Of a stretch of DNA of 64,000 nucleotides, positions 17,871 to 27,013 are shown one piece after another. A program made the position numbers and the translations under genes. Every line of letters begins with the position of its first letter. Position 1 is the stretch's first letter. Under the pieces are notes generated by a model, which had not been told where the DNA came from, made no database searches, and saw only the letters and a program-made list of their open reading frames with translations. This DNA is from an uncultured Rhodopila sp. (GTDB lineage: Bacteria; Pseudomonadota; Alphaproteobacteria; Acetobacterales; Acetobacteraceae). The DNA is taken from positions 1 to 64,000 of the forward strand of contig NZ_CAIWTY010000033.1 of assembly GCF_903915725.1 (NCBI RefSeq), given 5' to 3'.

Positions 17871-17941
17871 GCGCGGAACCCTTTGCACGGGACCGGGAGG
17901 TTAGCGCGGTTCCCGGCGCATGACGACAGCACGCGGGATCG

Positions 17942-19039
17942 TTACGGAACGGCGGCACCTTGCGTGTTTACGTAGAGCGCGTAAATCGACGTGCTGGCAC
18001 AGATATACAGGCGATTGCGCAGCAGGCCGCCGAAGACGAGGTTGGCGCAGGTTTCCGGCAGATGAATTTTGCCGATAAGATCGCCGTTCGGAGCGTAGCA
18101 GCGCACGCCGTCCTCTTTCGGATCGCCCCAGCCCATGCTGCACCAGACATTGCCCTCGACGTCCAGCCGCATTCCGTCGGTTATTCCGGGCGCGAAATTT
18201 TCAGCAAACACCTTGCTGTTCGACAGCTTTCCGGCGCCGAGATCGACATCGAACACGCGTATATGGGCCGGTCCGCCATCACTCAGCCCGCTATCGATGA
18301 TGTAGAGCTTCTTCTCGTCCGGAGAGAAAGCGAGGCCGTTCGGCTGGGTGAAGTCGTCAACCACGACCTTCACTTCGCCGCTGCGCGGATCGACGCGATA
18401 GACGTTGTGCCTGTCCTGCTCGGGGGCTGCCTTTATTCCTTCATAGTTACCAAGTATTCCATAGGTCGGATCGCTGAACCAGATCGAATCGTCGGAGGCT
18501 ACGACAACATCGTTCGGCGAATTGAGCTTCTTGCCGTTGTAGCTGTCGGCCAGGATCGTCACTGTGCCGTCGAGTTCGGTCCGCACCACGCGGCGCCCGG
18601 CATGCTGGCAGGAAACCAGCCGTCCCTGGCGATCGACGGTGTTGCCGTTGGAATTGTAGGACGGCGTGCGAAAAACGCTGAGATGGTTGTCGTCCTCCAG
18701 CAGCCGCATCTGTCGATTGTTCGGGATGTCGCTGAACACCAGATAACGGCCGGCGCGAAAATAGGCCGGACCTTCCGCCCAACGCATGCCGGTGGCGACG
18801 CGCTCCACCGCGCCGGTGCCGGGACTGCCCTTGAAGCGTTTGGCGTCGAGCGCCTCGATGTGGGAATCGGGATAGCGGGAGTCTAGCAGCGGTCCCAGCG
18901 GCAGCCGATCACCGCCGGTGGGCCATAGCGGGACGCCGGTTTCGCCGGTTGGCGGAACCTGTGCCGCGGCGGCGATTTGCAGCGTGGCAGCCGCGGAGGC
19001 GCCGGCCGCCGAAGAGGCCAGGAATGCGCGTCTGTTCAT
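17942..19039 (-). CDS. SMP-30/gluconolactonase family protein, exported
   Basis: A 365-residue protein with a Tat-type signal (MNRRAFLASSAAGASAAATL). A six-bladed propeller follows, with AEGPAYFRAGRYLVFSDIPNN, NGNTVDRQGRLVSCQH, KKLNSPNDVVVASDDSIWFSDPTYG and a late TDGMRLDVEGNVW. These carry the Glu, Asn and Asp positions that bind the divalent metal in SMP-30/gluconolactonases. It probably hydrolyses a sugar lactone in the periplasm. GAGGAAAC precedes the ATG at 19039. It may head the minus-strand run that includes the CoA transferase and ELM1-like genes. Confidence 0.85.
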   Translation of the reverse strand: MNRRAFLASSAAGASAAATLQIAAAAQVPPTGETGVPLWPTGGDRLPLGPLLDSRYPDSHIEALDAKRFKGSPGTGAVERVATGMRWAEGPAYFRAGRYLVFSDIPNNRQMRLLEDDNHLSVFRTPSYNSNGNTVDRQGRLVSCQHAGRRVVRTELDGTVTILADSYNGKKLNSPNDVVVASDDSIWFSDPTYGILGNYEGIKAAPEQDRHNVYRVDPRSGEVKVVVDDFTQPNGLAFSPDEKKLYIIDSGLSDGGPAHIRVFDVDLGAGKLSNSKVFAENFAPGITDGMRLDVEGNVWCSMGWGDPKEDGVRCYAPNGDLIGKIHLPETCANLVFGGLLRNRLYICASTSIYALYVNTQGAAVP

Positions 19040-19455
19040 GTCGTTTCCTCGCATCGTTGCCCTTTGCATCAAGGGTTTTTCCGGGGGCTGCGGCGCGCCG
19101 CCCCGTTCGCGCCCGGAACAACCGCCTGTCGCGGCTGTGATCCGTGGTGAAAGCAGGCATCACGGCCGAGGGGATGTCCAGCCGTTCGAAAGCGCACAAG
19201 GGCGCGAGGCAAGAACAAACGAGTCGCCGCGCCCCGTCGGCAGGATGTTACCGGGACAATGCCGGAACAAGTCTGCGTGACACATGCGGAAACGAGGAAC
19301 TATAGCCCGGAATCAGCGCTTATACGGGATCGTTTGCTGAAATAAGCTTGTCTTTCGTCCGTAACTTTGACTATAGTGTCATTGCACGAAGCCAGTCTTT
19401 GCGACTCGTCCGTTGTGCAATGCACTGTGCGCTCTGAACCAGAGGGAACTGGAAC

Positions 19456-19659
19456 ATGTTGTTTGGTCTGCCCCCATACGTGGACTTCGCGATCCGCATG
19501 GCCTTCACTATAAGTCTGCTTTATCTTCTGTTTGCCTGGCTGGATTATCTGTACAGAGGCAACAACCGATACCCGAAGCTGTTCGGGGCGCTCGATCGCT
19601 GGACCAGCCTGATGGTCAGCGCTATGTTAATGACGCCATTTCGTCGCAAGCAGGACTGA
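19456..19659 (+). CDS. Small membrane protein, 67 residues
   Basis: A short protein with one strong transmembrane helix (AFTISLLYLLFAWLDYLY, residues about 15-32) and a basic C-terminal tail (FRRKQD). GAGGGAACTGGAAC before the ATG is a usable ribosome binding site. A rho-independent terminator lies 73 bases downstream, so it looks like a real monocistronic gene. I do not recognise a family. Confidence 0.55.
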   Translation: MLFGLPPYVDFAIRMAFTISLLYLLFAWLDYLYRGNNRYPKLFGALDRWTSLMVSAMLMTPFRRKQD

Positions 19660-19731
19660 AACGGGCGTCCCACTTGGTGCTTTCTCGAACTACTACAGTC
19701 TGATACAACGACGATCGTGTCGTGATCACTG

Positions 19732-19758
19732 AAACGGGGCGCCAGGCGTCCCGTTTTT
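19732..19758 (+). terminator. Rho-independent terminator
   Basis: AAACGGG, then a GC-rich hairpin centre, then TCCCGTTTTT. It ends the transcript of the small membrane protein. Confidence 0.65.
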
Positions 19759-19798
19759 GATTCACCCGTTCGCTGCCAAGATCGCTCGATGGGCTAAC

Positions 19799-19829
19799 AA
19801 TAAAAACTGCCCGTTTGAGCGACGGGCAG
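19799..19829 (-). terminator. Rho-independent terminator of tspO
   Basis: Read on the minus strand, CTGCCCGT-CGCTCAA-ACGGGCAG is followed by TTTTTAT, a perfect 8-bp stem with a T-run. It lies about 95 bases after the tspO stop codon. Confidence 0.7.
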
Positions 19830-19922
19830 CCGGTACAACAGGTCGGACGTGATATTCCTGTTTCTGATGCTTGACCGGAAGGCAGCCGATTGGCTCGGCT
19901 CACCTCCCGGACCTGGCAGGTC

Positions 19923-20429
19923 TTAGTGAGAATCCCATGCCGGCGCGGCCCGCATCCCGAACGGCGGATTGATCCGCACCACCGTCCGATTGAGATAGGC
20001 AGCGAACGAAACCCAGCACAGATAAGGCACGAGCAGCCATCCGGCGGTTTCGGATATCGGCCACAACACCACCATGGGTGCCAGAACCGACAGCCATAGA
20101 ACCGGTACCTCCATCAGCGCCCAATCCGGACGCCGCAGTGTGAAGAACAGCGGGCTCCAGACGATATTCGCCAGTCCGTTCAGCACGAACAGGCCGAGCA
20201 CCAGCAGGCGGGTATCCTCATTCGGGGCGTCTCGCAGCCCGAGATAAAGCGACCATCCCGCCAAGGCGAAAATAACCGACCAGGCCGGCCCGAACGCCCA
20301 GTCCGGCGGCTGCCAGGACGGCTTCTTCAATTGCTCCCGATACCAGGTGGATCGGCTATCGGTCAGGAACGCTCCCGTGGCCGCAACCAGCACCCCCCAG
20401 GCCACGGCGATAACAAGATATGTGTACAT
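19923..20429 (-). CDS. tspO: TspO/MBR family tryptophan-rich sensory protein
   Basis: A 168-residue protein with five transmembrane helices. TspO signatures are YREQLKKPSWQPPDWAFGPAW in the first loop, LNGLANIVWSPLFFTLRRPD, and a final WVSFAAYLNRTVVRINP. TspO binds tetrapyrroles. In Rhodobacter sphaeroides it is an outer-membrane protein that down-modulates photosynthesis genes in response to oxygen. Its position about 590 bases from bchO, divergently, fits a tetrapyrrole or photosynthesis role. Confidence 0.92.
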   Translation of the reverse strand: MYTYLVIAVAWGVLVAATGAFLTDSRSTWYREQLKKPSWQPPDWAFGPAWSVIFALAGWSLYLGLRDAPNEDTRLLVLGLFVLNGLANIVWSPLFFTLRRPDWALMEVPVLWLSVLAPMVVLWPISETAGWLLVPYLCWVSFAAYLNRTVVRINPPFGMRAAPAWDSH

Positions 20430-21017
20430 GCATCGGCCTCCTCAATCATAGCGACTATTGGTTAGCCGGCCGCCCTGAAGGCCCTGGCGGGCGCGGGGGA
20501 GACAAAATCTCCCTCGCATCCGTGGATTCCTTCAATAACGTCTCTCCGGCGGTGTCCCAGGAGGTGGGAAGCATCGCACGGCTGTTAACTGCACCCTCGC
20601 GCCGGATTGTTTCAAGAAAGCTTGTACTCGGGCATCTCTTGTCTCGTTCGGAGCCTGGCCCCGGGCATTGGCCGGCAACGCGTCAACAAGTTGACACTGG
20701 GCGTCGCACCCGTGCTGCACGTATCATTGCAATAATCAATTGGCGCTCCGCCAATATCAATGACTTGCGGCGTGCCGGCTATTCTCGGGCATCTGGACAC
20801 ACGGCACGCGACGTCCCGATCCGACAAGTGTTCATGACGCCTGTCAGATGTACCTGACCACGTAACATTGATGCAACGCCTGCCGAACGGAAAGCATTGC
20901 CGAAGTGTTCAGACCGTAGCCGGCAGACCCTCCCCGCCGCCGCGGCAAACCGCCGTCTTTGCTGGTGCGGGAGCGTCCAGGCCGGCGCCCGAAGCCGGTA
21001 TTTAAGGACTATTGCCG
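20430..21017. other. Divergent tspO-bchO intergenic region
   Basis: No convincing gene is present; the open frames have no recognisable features. The TGTC-N10-GACC element at 20842-20859 is listed separately. AAGGACTATTGCCG at the end is the ribosome binding site of bchO. Confidence 0.5.
20842..20859. promoter_or_regulatory. PpsR/CrtJ-like operator candidate upstream of bchO
   Basis: TGTCAGATGTACCTGACC matches seven of the eight conserved positions of the PpsR consensus TGTC-N10-GACA. PpsR represses bacteriochlorophyll and puc genes aerobically. PpsR usually binds two sites together, and only one is visible here. Confidence 0.35.
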
Positions 21018-22016
21018 ATGACGTCTGTCGTGACGCATGCGCGGATCACCACCCTTCCTGTTTGGCAACGCCGTCCAATCTTCGGCACGACCCGAACTGG
21101 CCTGGACTGGTCAACCGATGGCGCGAACTGGCCCAATCGCAGCGCCAGCCGCTTTGTCGGGACCGCCGACCTGACGTGGCACGTACAGATCATGGGACAA
21201 GGGCCGACCCTGCTGCTCGCTCACGGCGCCGGTGCCTGCTCCAGCAGTTGGCGCGATCTGATGCCGAGTCTGGCGCAGGATTTCACCGTTGTCGCGCCCG
21301 ACCTGCACGGCCACGGCTTTACCGGCATGCCCGGTGCTTCGGCAATGACCGTGGATGCGATGGCCGCCGGCCTGGGCGCGCTGCTGCTGGCGCTGGGCGT
21401 CTCGCCGCTGGTGGCCGTCGGGCATTCGGCCGGCGCGGCTATCCTGGCGAGGCTGGTGCTGAGCAAAATGATGGCCGCTCCCGCGGTGCTGGTGGCCTTG
21501 AATGGCGCCATGCTGCCGATACCGGGGCTGGCCGGTCCCGTGTTCCGATCGATGGCAAGGATGCTGGCTTCGACGCCGATCCTGCCCGGGATGTTCAGCC
21601 GCCGTGTCCGCAAGCCGGGCGTCATCGAACGGCTGATCGCCAATACGGGCAGCCGGCTGAATGACGCCGGCATAGACGCCTACGCCCGCCTGATGGGCAA
21701 TCCGGGGCATGTGCGCAACGTGCTGCACATGTTCGCCCATTGGGATTTGCGGCAAATTCTCCTCGACCTGCCGTCGCTGCCGTGCCGCCTCGTGCTTGTG
21801 GCGGCCGAGGGCGATCGTGCGGTGCCGCCGCTTGCCGCCTATCGGACCGCCGCGCGCGTGCCCGGCTGCGAGCTGATCGTGCACAAGGGTTATGGACACT
21901 TGTCGCACGAGGAAGCCCCGGACGAGACAGCGGCGATCATCCGGCGCGTGGCCCGGGAATCCGGTGTCGCGGCTGAACCTGCCAACGCCCGGGCGGTGGA
22001 AACCGCCGCCGCATAG
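21018..22016 (+). CDS. bchO: Magnesium-chelatase-associated alpha/beta hydrolase BchO
   Basis: A 332-residue alpha/beta hydrolase. BchO character is seen in NWPNRSASRFV with a WHVQIMGQGPTLLLAHGAGA strand, SSSWRDLMPSLAQDFTVVAPDLHGHGFT, the nucleophile elbow VGHSAGAAI and a late YGHLSHEE bearing the catalytic His. BchO accompanies the BchIDH magnesium chelatase at the first committed step of bacteriochlorophyll synthesis, and its exact reaction is unsettled. No bchI or bchD is adjacent, so this copy is outside the usual bchIDO order. The ATG at 21018 follows AAGGA. Confidence 0.85.
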   Translation: MTSVVTHARITTLPVWQRRPIFGTTRTGLDWSTDGANWPNRSASRFVGTADLTWHVQIMGQGPTLLLAHGAGACSSSWRDLMPSLAQDFTVVAPDLHGHGFTGMPGASAMTVDAMAAGLGALLLALGVSPLVAVGHSAGAAILARLVLSKMMAAPAVLVALNGAMLPIPGLAGPVFRSMARMLASTPILPGMFSRRVRKPGVIERLIANTGSRLNDAGIDAYARLMGNPGHVRNVLHMFAHWDLRQILLDLPSLPCRLVLVAAEGDRAVPPLAAYRTAARVPGCELIVHKGYGHLSHEEAPDETAAIIRRVARESGVAAEPANARAVETAAA

Positions 22017-22152
22017 ACCGCGTGGTTTGTCATGGCTCGGCTTGTGCCCGATTCTTGCACCGGCGTCCCGGACCGTGTACGCAAGGACAGTCAACCGGCC
22101 AAAGCCGGTCGCCGGATCATCCGGTTTTCAGGCGTCGGGAGGATACAATTCC

Positions 22153-22629
22153 ATGAAGCTCAGCTTTCTGTTCGTTGCCATCAGCGTCGCGTGTGGTCCG
22201 GCCTTCGCCCAGGGCGGCGCCAGCCAGGTAGACGGAGACTGGATCGGCAAGGGGTCTTTCCAGATGGGAGCCGACATCCTGGCGTGCAGCGAAGTCAAAA
22301 TGCGGTTCGCCGGCACTCCGGTGCTTTTCGGGGTGCGGGACGCATCGTTCGCCTGCGAAAGTTTCAAGCAGGCCTTCCCGATGAATGACGATTTTGAGGT
22401 AAAGGCCAACAACGACGTGTTTCATGCCGGGGCGAAAATCGGCGCTATCGCCGGCAACAAGCTGACCGTGCTGGTGCCGGGAAAGGACGAGGTCGGGACT
22501 GAATTCACGCTCCGCCGTGAAGGCGATTTCCTCTACTATAACGAGGTTTCCCGCGCGCCCGGCCAGCCGCCCGTGTTCGGCATGGTCGCCATTATGCAGA
22601 AAGACCCGAATGCGGGTTCGGCGCACTGA
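22153..22629 (+). CDS. Secreted hypothetical protein, 158 residues
   Basis: An N-terminal signal peptide (MKLSFLFVAISVACGPAFA, cut before QGG) precedes a 139-residue, beta-rich domain (VDGDWIGKGSFQMG, LTVLVPGKDEVGTEFTLRRE, FLYYNEVSRAPG). Two Cys residues may form a disulfide. GGAGGATACAATTCC precedes the ATG. I do not recognise the family. The layout resembles small lipocalin-like periplasmic proteins. Confidence 0.65.
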   Translation: MKLSFLFVAISVACGPAFAQGGASQVDGDWIGKGSFQMGADILACSEVKMRFAGTPVLFGVRDASFACESFKQAFPMNDDFEVKANNDVFHAGAKIGAIAGNKLTVLVPGKDEVGTEFTLRREGDFLYYNEVSRAPGQPPVFGMVAIMQKDPNAGSAH

Positions 22630-22663
22630 GCGGGGCGCCCCCGGCGCGCGCCGTTGCGCGAGC

Positions 22664-22699
22664 GTCATGGCCGATTTGGTCCGGCCGTCCACGGCTTGC
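22664..22699. repeat. Dispersed palindromic repeat (half copy)
   Basis: GTCATGGCCGATTTGGTCCGG followed by CCGTCCACGGC forms one hairpin arm of the family. The second arm is absent. Confidence 0.6.
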
Positions 22700-22775
22700 G
22701 ATGCTGAAACAGCCAAAGGCGGGCCGTGCCCTATAGGCGCTGATTTAAGGGTGCGGCAGAGGCCGTTCCTGTTGT

Positions 22776-22863
22776 GTCATGGCCGGATTTAGTCCGGCCA
22801 GCCACGACTTTGCCCCGAGCAACACCGTAAGTCGTGGATGGCCGGGCCAAGCGCGGCCATGAC
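22776..22863. repeat. Dispersed palindromic repeat (full copy)
   Basis: The element opens GTCATGGCCGGATTTAGTCC and closes with GTGGATGGCCGGGCCAAGCG then CGGCCATGAC. The two halves are inverted copies around a central variable part. It is almost identical in plan to the copy at 47592-47678. Confidence 0.75.
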
Positions 22864-23068
22864 AAAACCGGTGCACGGCCATAGCACCCGGGTCTAAGTT
22901 GCGGGCGGATAGTTCACTCGCTTTTTAGGCTTCACGTCCTGCGGACGACCCTTACCGGCCGACGGTTCGGCATTACCTGATAATCATAGCGCGCAAAGAA
23001 CGGCAGCAAAAAGCCGATCGGCTTAACTCCGGTATGTCAACCGCGCGCGGATCAGGGAGCTGAACGCC

Positions 23069-24481
23069 ATGTCAGGGGCCTCCTCGTTGGAAAATGCCGT
23101 CCATTGGGTTTCCTGCAAGGCGCAAAAGCTCGCGCCGTATGACGCGGCAAATCGTTACCTGGAAGGTCCGTTCGCGCCGGTTCACGCCGAGGTGACGCAG
23201 ACCGGCCTGGCGGTCACCGGGACATTGCCGCGCGCGTTGAACGGGCTGTATGCCCGTATCGGTCCCAACCCGATCGATGTGGCCAATCCGGGCACCCACC
23301 ATTGGTTCCTCGGCGCCGGCATGGTGCACGGCGTCCGCCTGCGCGACGGCAAGGCCCTCTGGTACCGCAACCGCTGGATCGGCACCGATTCGGTGCATCA
23401 GCGGCTCGGCCGACCGACCGCGCCCGGGCCGCGGCGGGGCGCCGTCGATATCGTCAATACCAACATCATCGGCCATGCCGGACGCCTCTGGGCGCTGGTT
23501 GAGGGTGCGGCGCTGCCGGTCGAACTCGACGCCGAACTCAATACGCTGCGCCACGGCCTGTTCGCCGCACCGGCGACCCGGTCCTTCACCGCGCATCCGC
23601 GCCGCGACCCGGCGACCGGGGAGTTGCACGCCGTTTGCTATGACGCGGCGAACCGGGAGCGTGTGGACTACGTCGTCATCGGCCGCGACGGCGCGCTGGT
23701 GAAGGAGGTCGCCATTCCCGTCCGCCATGGGCCGATGATCCATGATAGTGCGGTGACGCGGTCGCATGTCGTGATCCTCGACCTGCCGGTGACATTCTCG
23801 ATGCGCGCGCTGCTGCGCGGCCGCGCGATCCCCTATACATGGAACGAACGCCATCCGGCCCGCGTCGGCCTGCTGCCGCGCGACGGGGACGCCGGCGCGA
23901 TCCGCTGGTTCGACATCGAGCCGTGCTACGTGTTCCATATCGCCAACGCCTATGATCGCGATGACGGCGGCACGGTGATCGACGTCGTTGCCTATCCGCG
24001 CATGTTCGATACGTCTCGGCAGGGGCCGGAGGGCTTCGACAGCAGCCTTGAGCGATGGACTTTGGACCCCGGCAGCACGCGGGTGAAGCGCAGCGTCGTC
24101 TCCGGCTTCCGGCAGGAGTTTCCCCGCTGCGACGATCGCCGGGCCGGGCGGACGTATCGCTTTGCCTACAGCATCGGCGCGGGGCTTGATGCCGTGCGGC
24201 CGCAGCCGCTGTATCGCCACGACATGCGGACGGGCGCGGTGATCCGGCACGATTACGGCGCGCACCATGTTCCGGCCGAGGCGGTGTTCGTGCCGCGCCA
24301 TCCGGACGCGGCCGAGGACGACGGATGGCTGATCGCGTTCGTCTACGACCTGCGCGACGACAGCAGCGCGTTGGTGGTGCTGAACGCCGGGGATCTCGGC
24401 GGCGAGCCGGCGGCGACGGTGCATCTGCCGGCGCGGGTGCCGCTGGGGTTCCACGGCAATTGGATTGCGGACGCAAAATAA
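23069..24481 (+). CDS. Carotenoid oxygenase (RPE65/CCD family)
   Basis: A 470-residue seven-bladed propeller protein. Four His residues that hold the non-haem iron can be placed: FTAHPRRD (about residue 173), MIHDSAVT (about 225), VFHIANAYD (about 290) and GFHGNW at the C-terminus. ARIGPNPI and HHWFLGAGMVHGV are family blocks. These enzymes cleave or oxidise carotenoids, apocarotenoids or stilbenes with O2. In this phototroph it could degrade or tailor carotenoids; the substrate is unknown. Confidence 0.88.
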   Translation: MSGASSLENAVHWVSCKAQKLAPYDAANRYLEGPFAPVHAEVTQTGLAVTGTLPRALNGLYARIGPNPIDVANPGTHHWFLGAGMVHGVRLRDGKALWYRNRWIGTDSVHQRLGRPTAPGPRRGAVDIVNTNIIGHAGRLWALVEGAALPVELDAELNTLRHGLFAAPATRSFTAHPRRDPATGELHAVCYDAANRERVDYVVIGRDGALVKEVAIPVRHGPMIHDSAVTRSHVVILDLPVTFSMRALLRGRAIPYTWNERHPARVGLLPRDGDAGAIRWFDIEPCYVFHIANAYDRDDGGTVIDVVAYPRMFDTSRQGPEGFDSSLERWTLDPGSTRVKRSVVSGFRQEFPRCDDRRAGRTYRFAYSIGAGLDAVRPQPLYRHDMRTGAVIRHDYGAHHVPAEAVFVPRHPDAAEDDGWLIAFVYDLRDDSSALVVLNAGDLGGEPAATVHLPARVPLGFHGNWIADAK

Positions 24482-24720
24482 CGTCCGGCGCCAAGCGGTG
24501 CACCGGGCGTCGCGCGGCGGGTCGCAGCGGCCCCCCGGCTCGGCCGAGGCTCAATGCGCATCGCCTGCCGCTAGTCGCGCAGACCTGAGAGTCGGCCGCC
24601 TGGAAACCGCCGGGTATCGGATTGATTCAGATACTATCTTGCCTGAAAAGTGACGCGGTGATAGCTATACGCCGGTTTCCGCGGCATGCCGCAATCTGAA
24701 CGACAGAGACGGAGCACCGT

Positions 24721-25653
24721 ATGAGCCTGTCATCTCCCAAAATCCTGATCGTCGTGCGCGCCGGACGAAACTCATTACACCGCTCCTGGAGCTACTTGCG
24801 TCGTGAGAGGGTAGATGTCGCCGTCAGCACCTATGAAGACGCCGATTGGGCGGGTCCGGATGCGGATTTTCTGCACCATGCTCCCGGAGGAAAATTCCTT
24901 GGTATCAAGCATTTCCTGGCCGAGAACCCTGGTTTGATTGATCAGTACGACTATATGTGGGCGTTTGAGGACGACCTTCTGCTACCATACTCGTCGTTAG
25001 TAACGGTACAAGCGCTGTTGGCGCGATTTCGTTTTTTCCTGGCCGCACCCAGCCTATCCGCGGAGAGCTTCTTCGGTTGGCCTCTGACAGTGCAGAATGA
25101 GACTATGCTATGGCGTGGAACCGATTTTGTCGAGATAATGGCTCCAATAATGTCGCGAGACTTTTTAAAGCTGGCTTTACCCTATTTTGATGAGAATTTC
25201 TCCTCATGGGGATATGAGTGGCTCTGGCGCCGGTTCTTGAACGAAACCGGATCGTTTGCCGCCATACTGGATGCCGCACCTATTGTTCATACACGTCCAC
25301 CGGGGTGCAGTACTCTGTATGACGCCGGATCGAGATCGGTGGCCATACAAGAGATGAACGATTTGATCAGCAAATTCAAGTTGACAAAAGAGCCGTTCAG
25401 AAACTTGTTTGGAATAACAAACGAGCAGACCCCCCGCCTGCTGACGGCAAATAATCTGTTGCATCGAATGATCGGCGGTTATCGCGGACTAATGGACCAC
25501 AACTTTGACAATTATGGCAGATGCATCGACGGACTCCTGAACCACCACCGTCCGATAGCGGCAATCGACCAGCTACGGTGCCTAAATGGATTCGCTGAGG
25601 TCGAGAATTTTACCAGCGCTGGCCGTCCCTTCTCGACCTCAAAGGCTGACTGA
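24721..25653 (+). CDS. Unrecognised protein with glycosyltransferase-like features, AT-richer than neighbours
   Basis: A 310-residue soluble protein. ILIVVRAGRNSLHRSWSYL is followed by YDYMWAFEDDLLLPYSSL, an acidic Asp-rich motif like the metal site of GT-A or DUF707-type proteins, and later by SSWGYEWLWRRFLNE. This suggests a glycan-related transferase, but no family is certain. Base and codon use differ visibly from the genes around it: many A- or T-ending codons (ATA, TTA, AAT). That points to recent acquisition. Its only close downstream neighbour is the secreted repeat-protein cluster. Confidence 0.6.
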   Translation: MSLSSPKILIVVRAGRNSLHRSWSYLRRERVDVAVSTYEDADWAGPDADFLHHAPGGKFLGIKHFLAENPGLIDQYDYMWAFEDDLLLPYSSLVTVQALLARFRFFLAAPSLSAESFFGWPLTVQNETMLWRGTDFVEIMAPIMSRDFLKLALPYFDENFSSWGYEWLWRRFLNETGSFAAILDAAPIVHTRPPGCSTLYDAGSRSVAIQEMNDLISKFKLTKEPFRNLFGITNEQTPRLLTANNLLHRMIGGYRGLMDHNFDNYGRCIDGLLNHHRPIAAIDQLRCLNGFAEVENFTSAGRPFSTSKAD

Positions 25654-25897
25654 AAGCGACCGGGCGTTAACCCTGAGGAAAGACCGGCATCCCCGGGTTT
25701 AGCCCCTTCGTGCAGGCATGACGCCGCCCACGGCGGAACCGCGTTATCACGCTTCGTTTACCTCGAAAAGCCCGAAAAATGTGACCCTGTTGACTGGCCC
25801 ACAGCGGCTTCGCACCGCTCCCCGTAGGTTTCCTCTCGTCGATCACCGACATCCCGGAAGCAGAAACTTCCGGACAGTCACAGAAGGAAACCAAGTC

Positions 25898-26485
25898 ATG
25901 CGCTCCATCGTCCTGTCCAGCTTCGCAGCTTTCGCCGCCATTGCCGCCATCTCGGCCGCCCCGGCCGGCGCGCAGATCTCGATCACGCACGGCGGCGGCA
26001 ACGTCAACACCGCCAAGGGTGCGCTCAGCGAGGCGGATCAGTCCGCGACGACATTGGGCGGTCTGGCGAGCGGCCACGGCAAGGCCATCACCAACGGCGG
26101 CAACAACGTCAACACGGCCCTCGGGAAATACAGCTACGCCGGCCAGGATACCACCACCGTGGGCGGCACGGCGCTGGGCCATGGCCTGGCGATCACCAAG
26201 GGCGGCAGCAACACCAACCTCGCCAAGGGCTATGCCAGCTCGGCGACGCAGTCCACCCTGACCCTGGGCGGCACCGCCTATGGCCACGGCAAGTCGATCA
26301 CCAACGGCGGCTACAACTCCAACCTCGCGGCCGGCGCGTTCTCCTCGGCGGATCAGCAGGTTGCCACTGTCGGCGGCACCGCCGGGAAGCACGGCCTGAA
26401 CGTGGTCAGCGGCGGAATGAACAAGAACGCGGCGCTCGGCTTCGGCTCCTCGGCTTCGCAGCAGGTGTTCACCGGCGGGCAATAA
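25898..26485 (+). CDS. Secreted repeat protein, about 35-residue Gly/Asn/Gln repeats
   Basis: A 195-residue protein. After a signal peptide (ending PAGA-Q) it is made of nearly five tandem repeats with the plan GG-x-N-x-N-x-A-x-G...SxAxQ...TxGGTAxGHGxxIT. Regular Gly, Asn and Gln spacing with no Cys or charged clusters is what surface beta-solenoid or curli-like amyloid subunits show, so a fibre or surface polymer is plausible (inference). The ATG at 25898 has AGAAGGAAACC upstream. It heads a run of four small exported proteins. Confidence 0.7.
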   Translation: MRSIVLSSFAAFAAIAAISAAPAGAQISITHGGGNVNTAKGALSEADQSATTLGGLASGHGKAITNGGNNVNTALGKYSYAGQDTTTVGGTALGHGLAITKGGSNTNLAKGYASSATQSTLTLGGTAYGHGKSITNGGYNSNLAAGAFSSADQQVATVGGTAGKHGLNVVSGGMNKNAALGFGSSASQQVFTGGQ

Positions 26486-26520
26486 GGTCGGGTGAGGTTC
26501 AACGTCGCATCAATGGACCC

Positions 26521-26542
26521 GGCCCCGCGGGAGAGCGGGGCC
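26521..26542. promoter_or_regulatory. Strong intercistronic hairpin
   Basis: GGCCCCGC-GGGAGA-GCGGGGCC is a perfect 8-bp stem with no T-run after it. It lies between the repeat protein and the next gene, where it could stabilise the upstream message and favour excess of the first product. Confidence 0.5.
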
Positions 26543-26574
26543 GGCTCGGGCCGAACCTTCAAGGAGACCGTGCC

Positions 26575-27003
26575 ATGTTACGAGCATCTCTCGCCGTCCT
26601 GAGCCTGCTGGCGGCGCTTCCCGCCGCGGCGCAGGACCGGGGCGGCATGCATATGAACAATGCGATTACCGAACTGGGAGAGATCCAGGCCAACCAGGGC
26701 TGTCCGCTCTCCGCGACCAGCGTGACCGTTGGCGTCAACACCGCGCGGGGCGGCGGTTCGTCGGCCACGCAGCAGCTTGGGACTCAGGGGGGCGGATCGT
26801 CCGGTTGCCGCCCGCTGGTGAGCACCCGGGTGGTGACCGGCGCCAACCTGGCACTTGGGAGCGGTTCCTATGCCGGCCAGTCGATTACCGCGCAGGGGCC
26901 GAGCGGCGTTCTGGCAACCAACACCTACACCCGTGGCTACAACGCCGGCTACGGCGCGCTGTCCACCGCCAACCAGCGCCTGCTCAACGGGACCGGCCAC
27001 TAA
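26575..27003 (+). CDS. Secreted Gly/Ser/Gln-rich protein, 142 residues
   Basis: A signal peptide (MLRASLAVLSLLAALPAAA, cut before QDR) is followed by a low-complexity domain with two related units: TSVTVGVNTARGGGSSATQQ and TRVVTGANLALGSGSYAGQS. These echo the N-x-A-x-G...A-x-Q pattern of the previous protein. Two Cys flank the first unit. It ends in YNAGYGALSTANQRLL. It may be a partner or nucleator of the repeat protein. The family is not recognised. Confidence 0.65.
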   Translation: MLRASLAVLSLLAALPAAAQDRGGMHMNNAITELGEIQANQGCPLSATSVTVGVNTARGGGSSATQQLGTQGGGSSGCRPLVSTRVVTGANLALGSGSYAGQSITAQGPSGVLATNTYTRGYNAGYGALSTANQRLLNGTGH

Positions 27004-27013
27004 GGAGGATGTC

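Larger units (their letters stand above)
22630..23068. other. Intergenic region with two palindromic repeats
   Basis: The 439 bases between the secreted protein and the carotenoid oxygenase hold two copies of the GTCATGG repeat, listed separately. No gene is supported. Confidence 0.5.

Noticed and set aside
20420-20857. 145-codon open frame between tspO and bchO
   Set aside because: Arg-rich without domains or a ribosome binding site; it overlaps the divergent promoter region.
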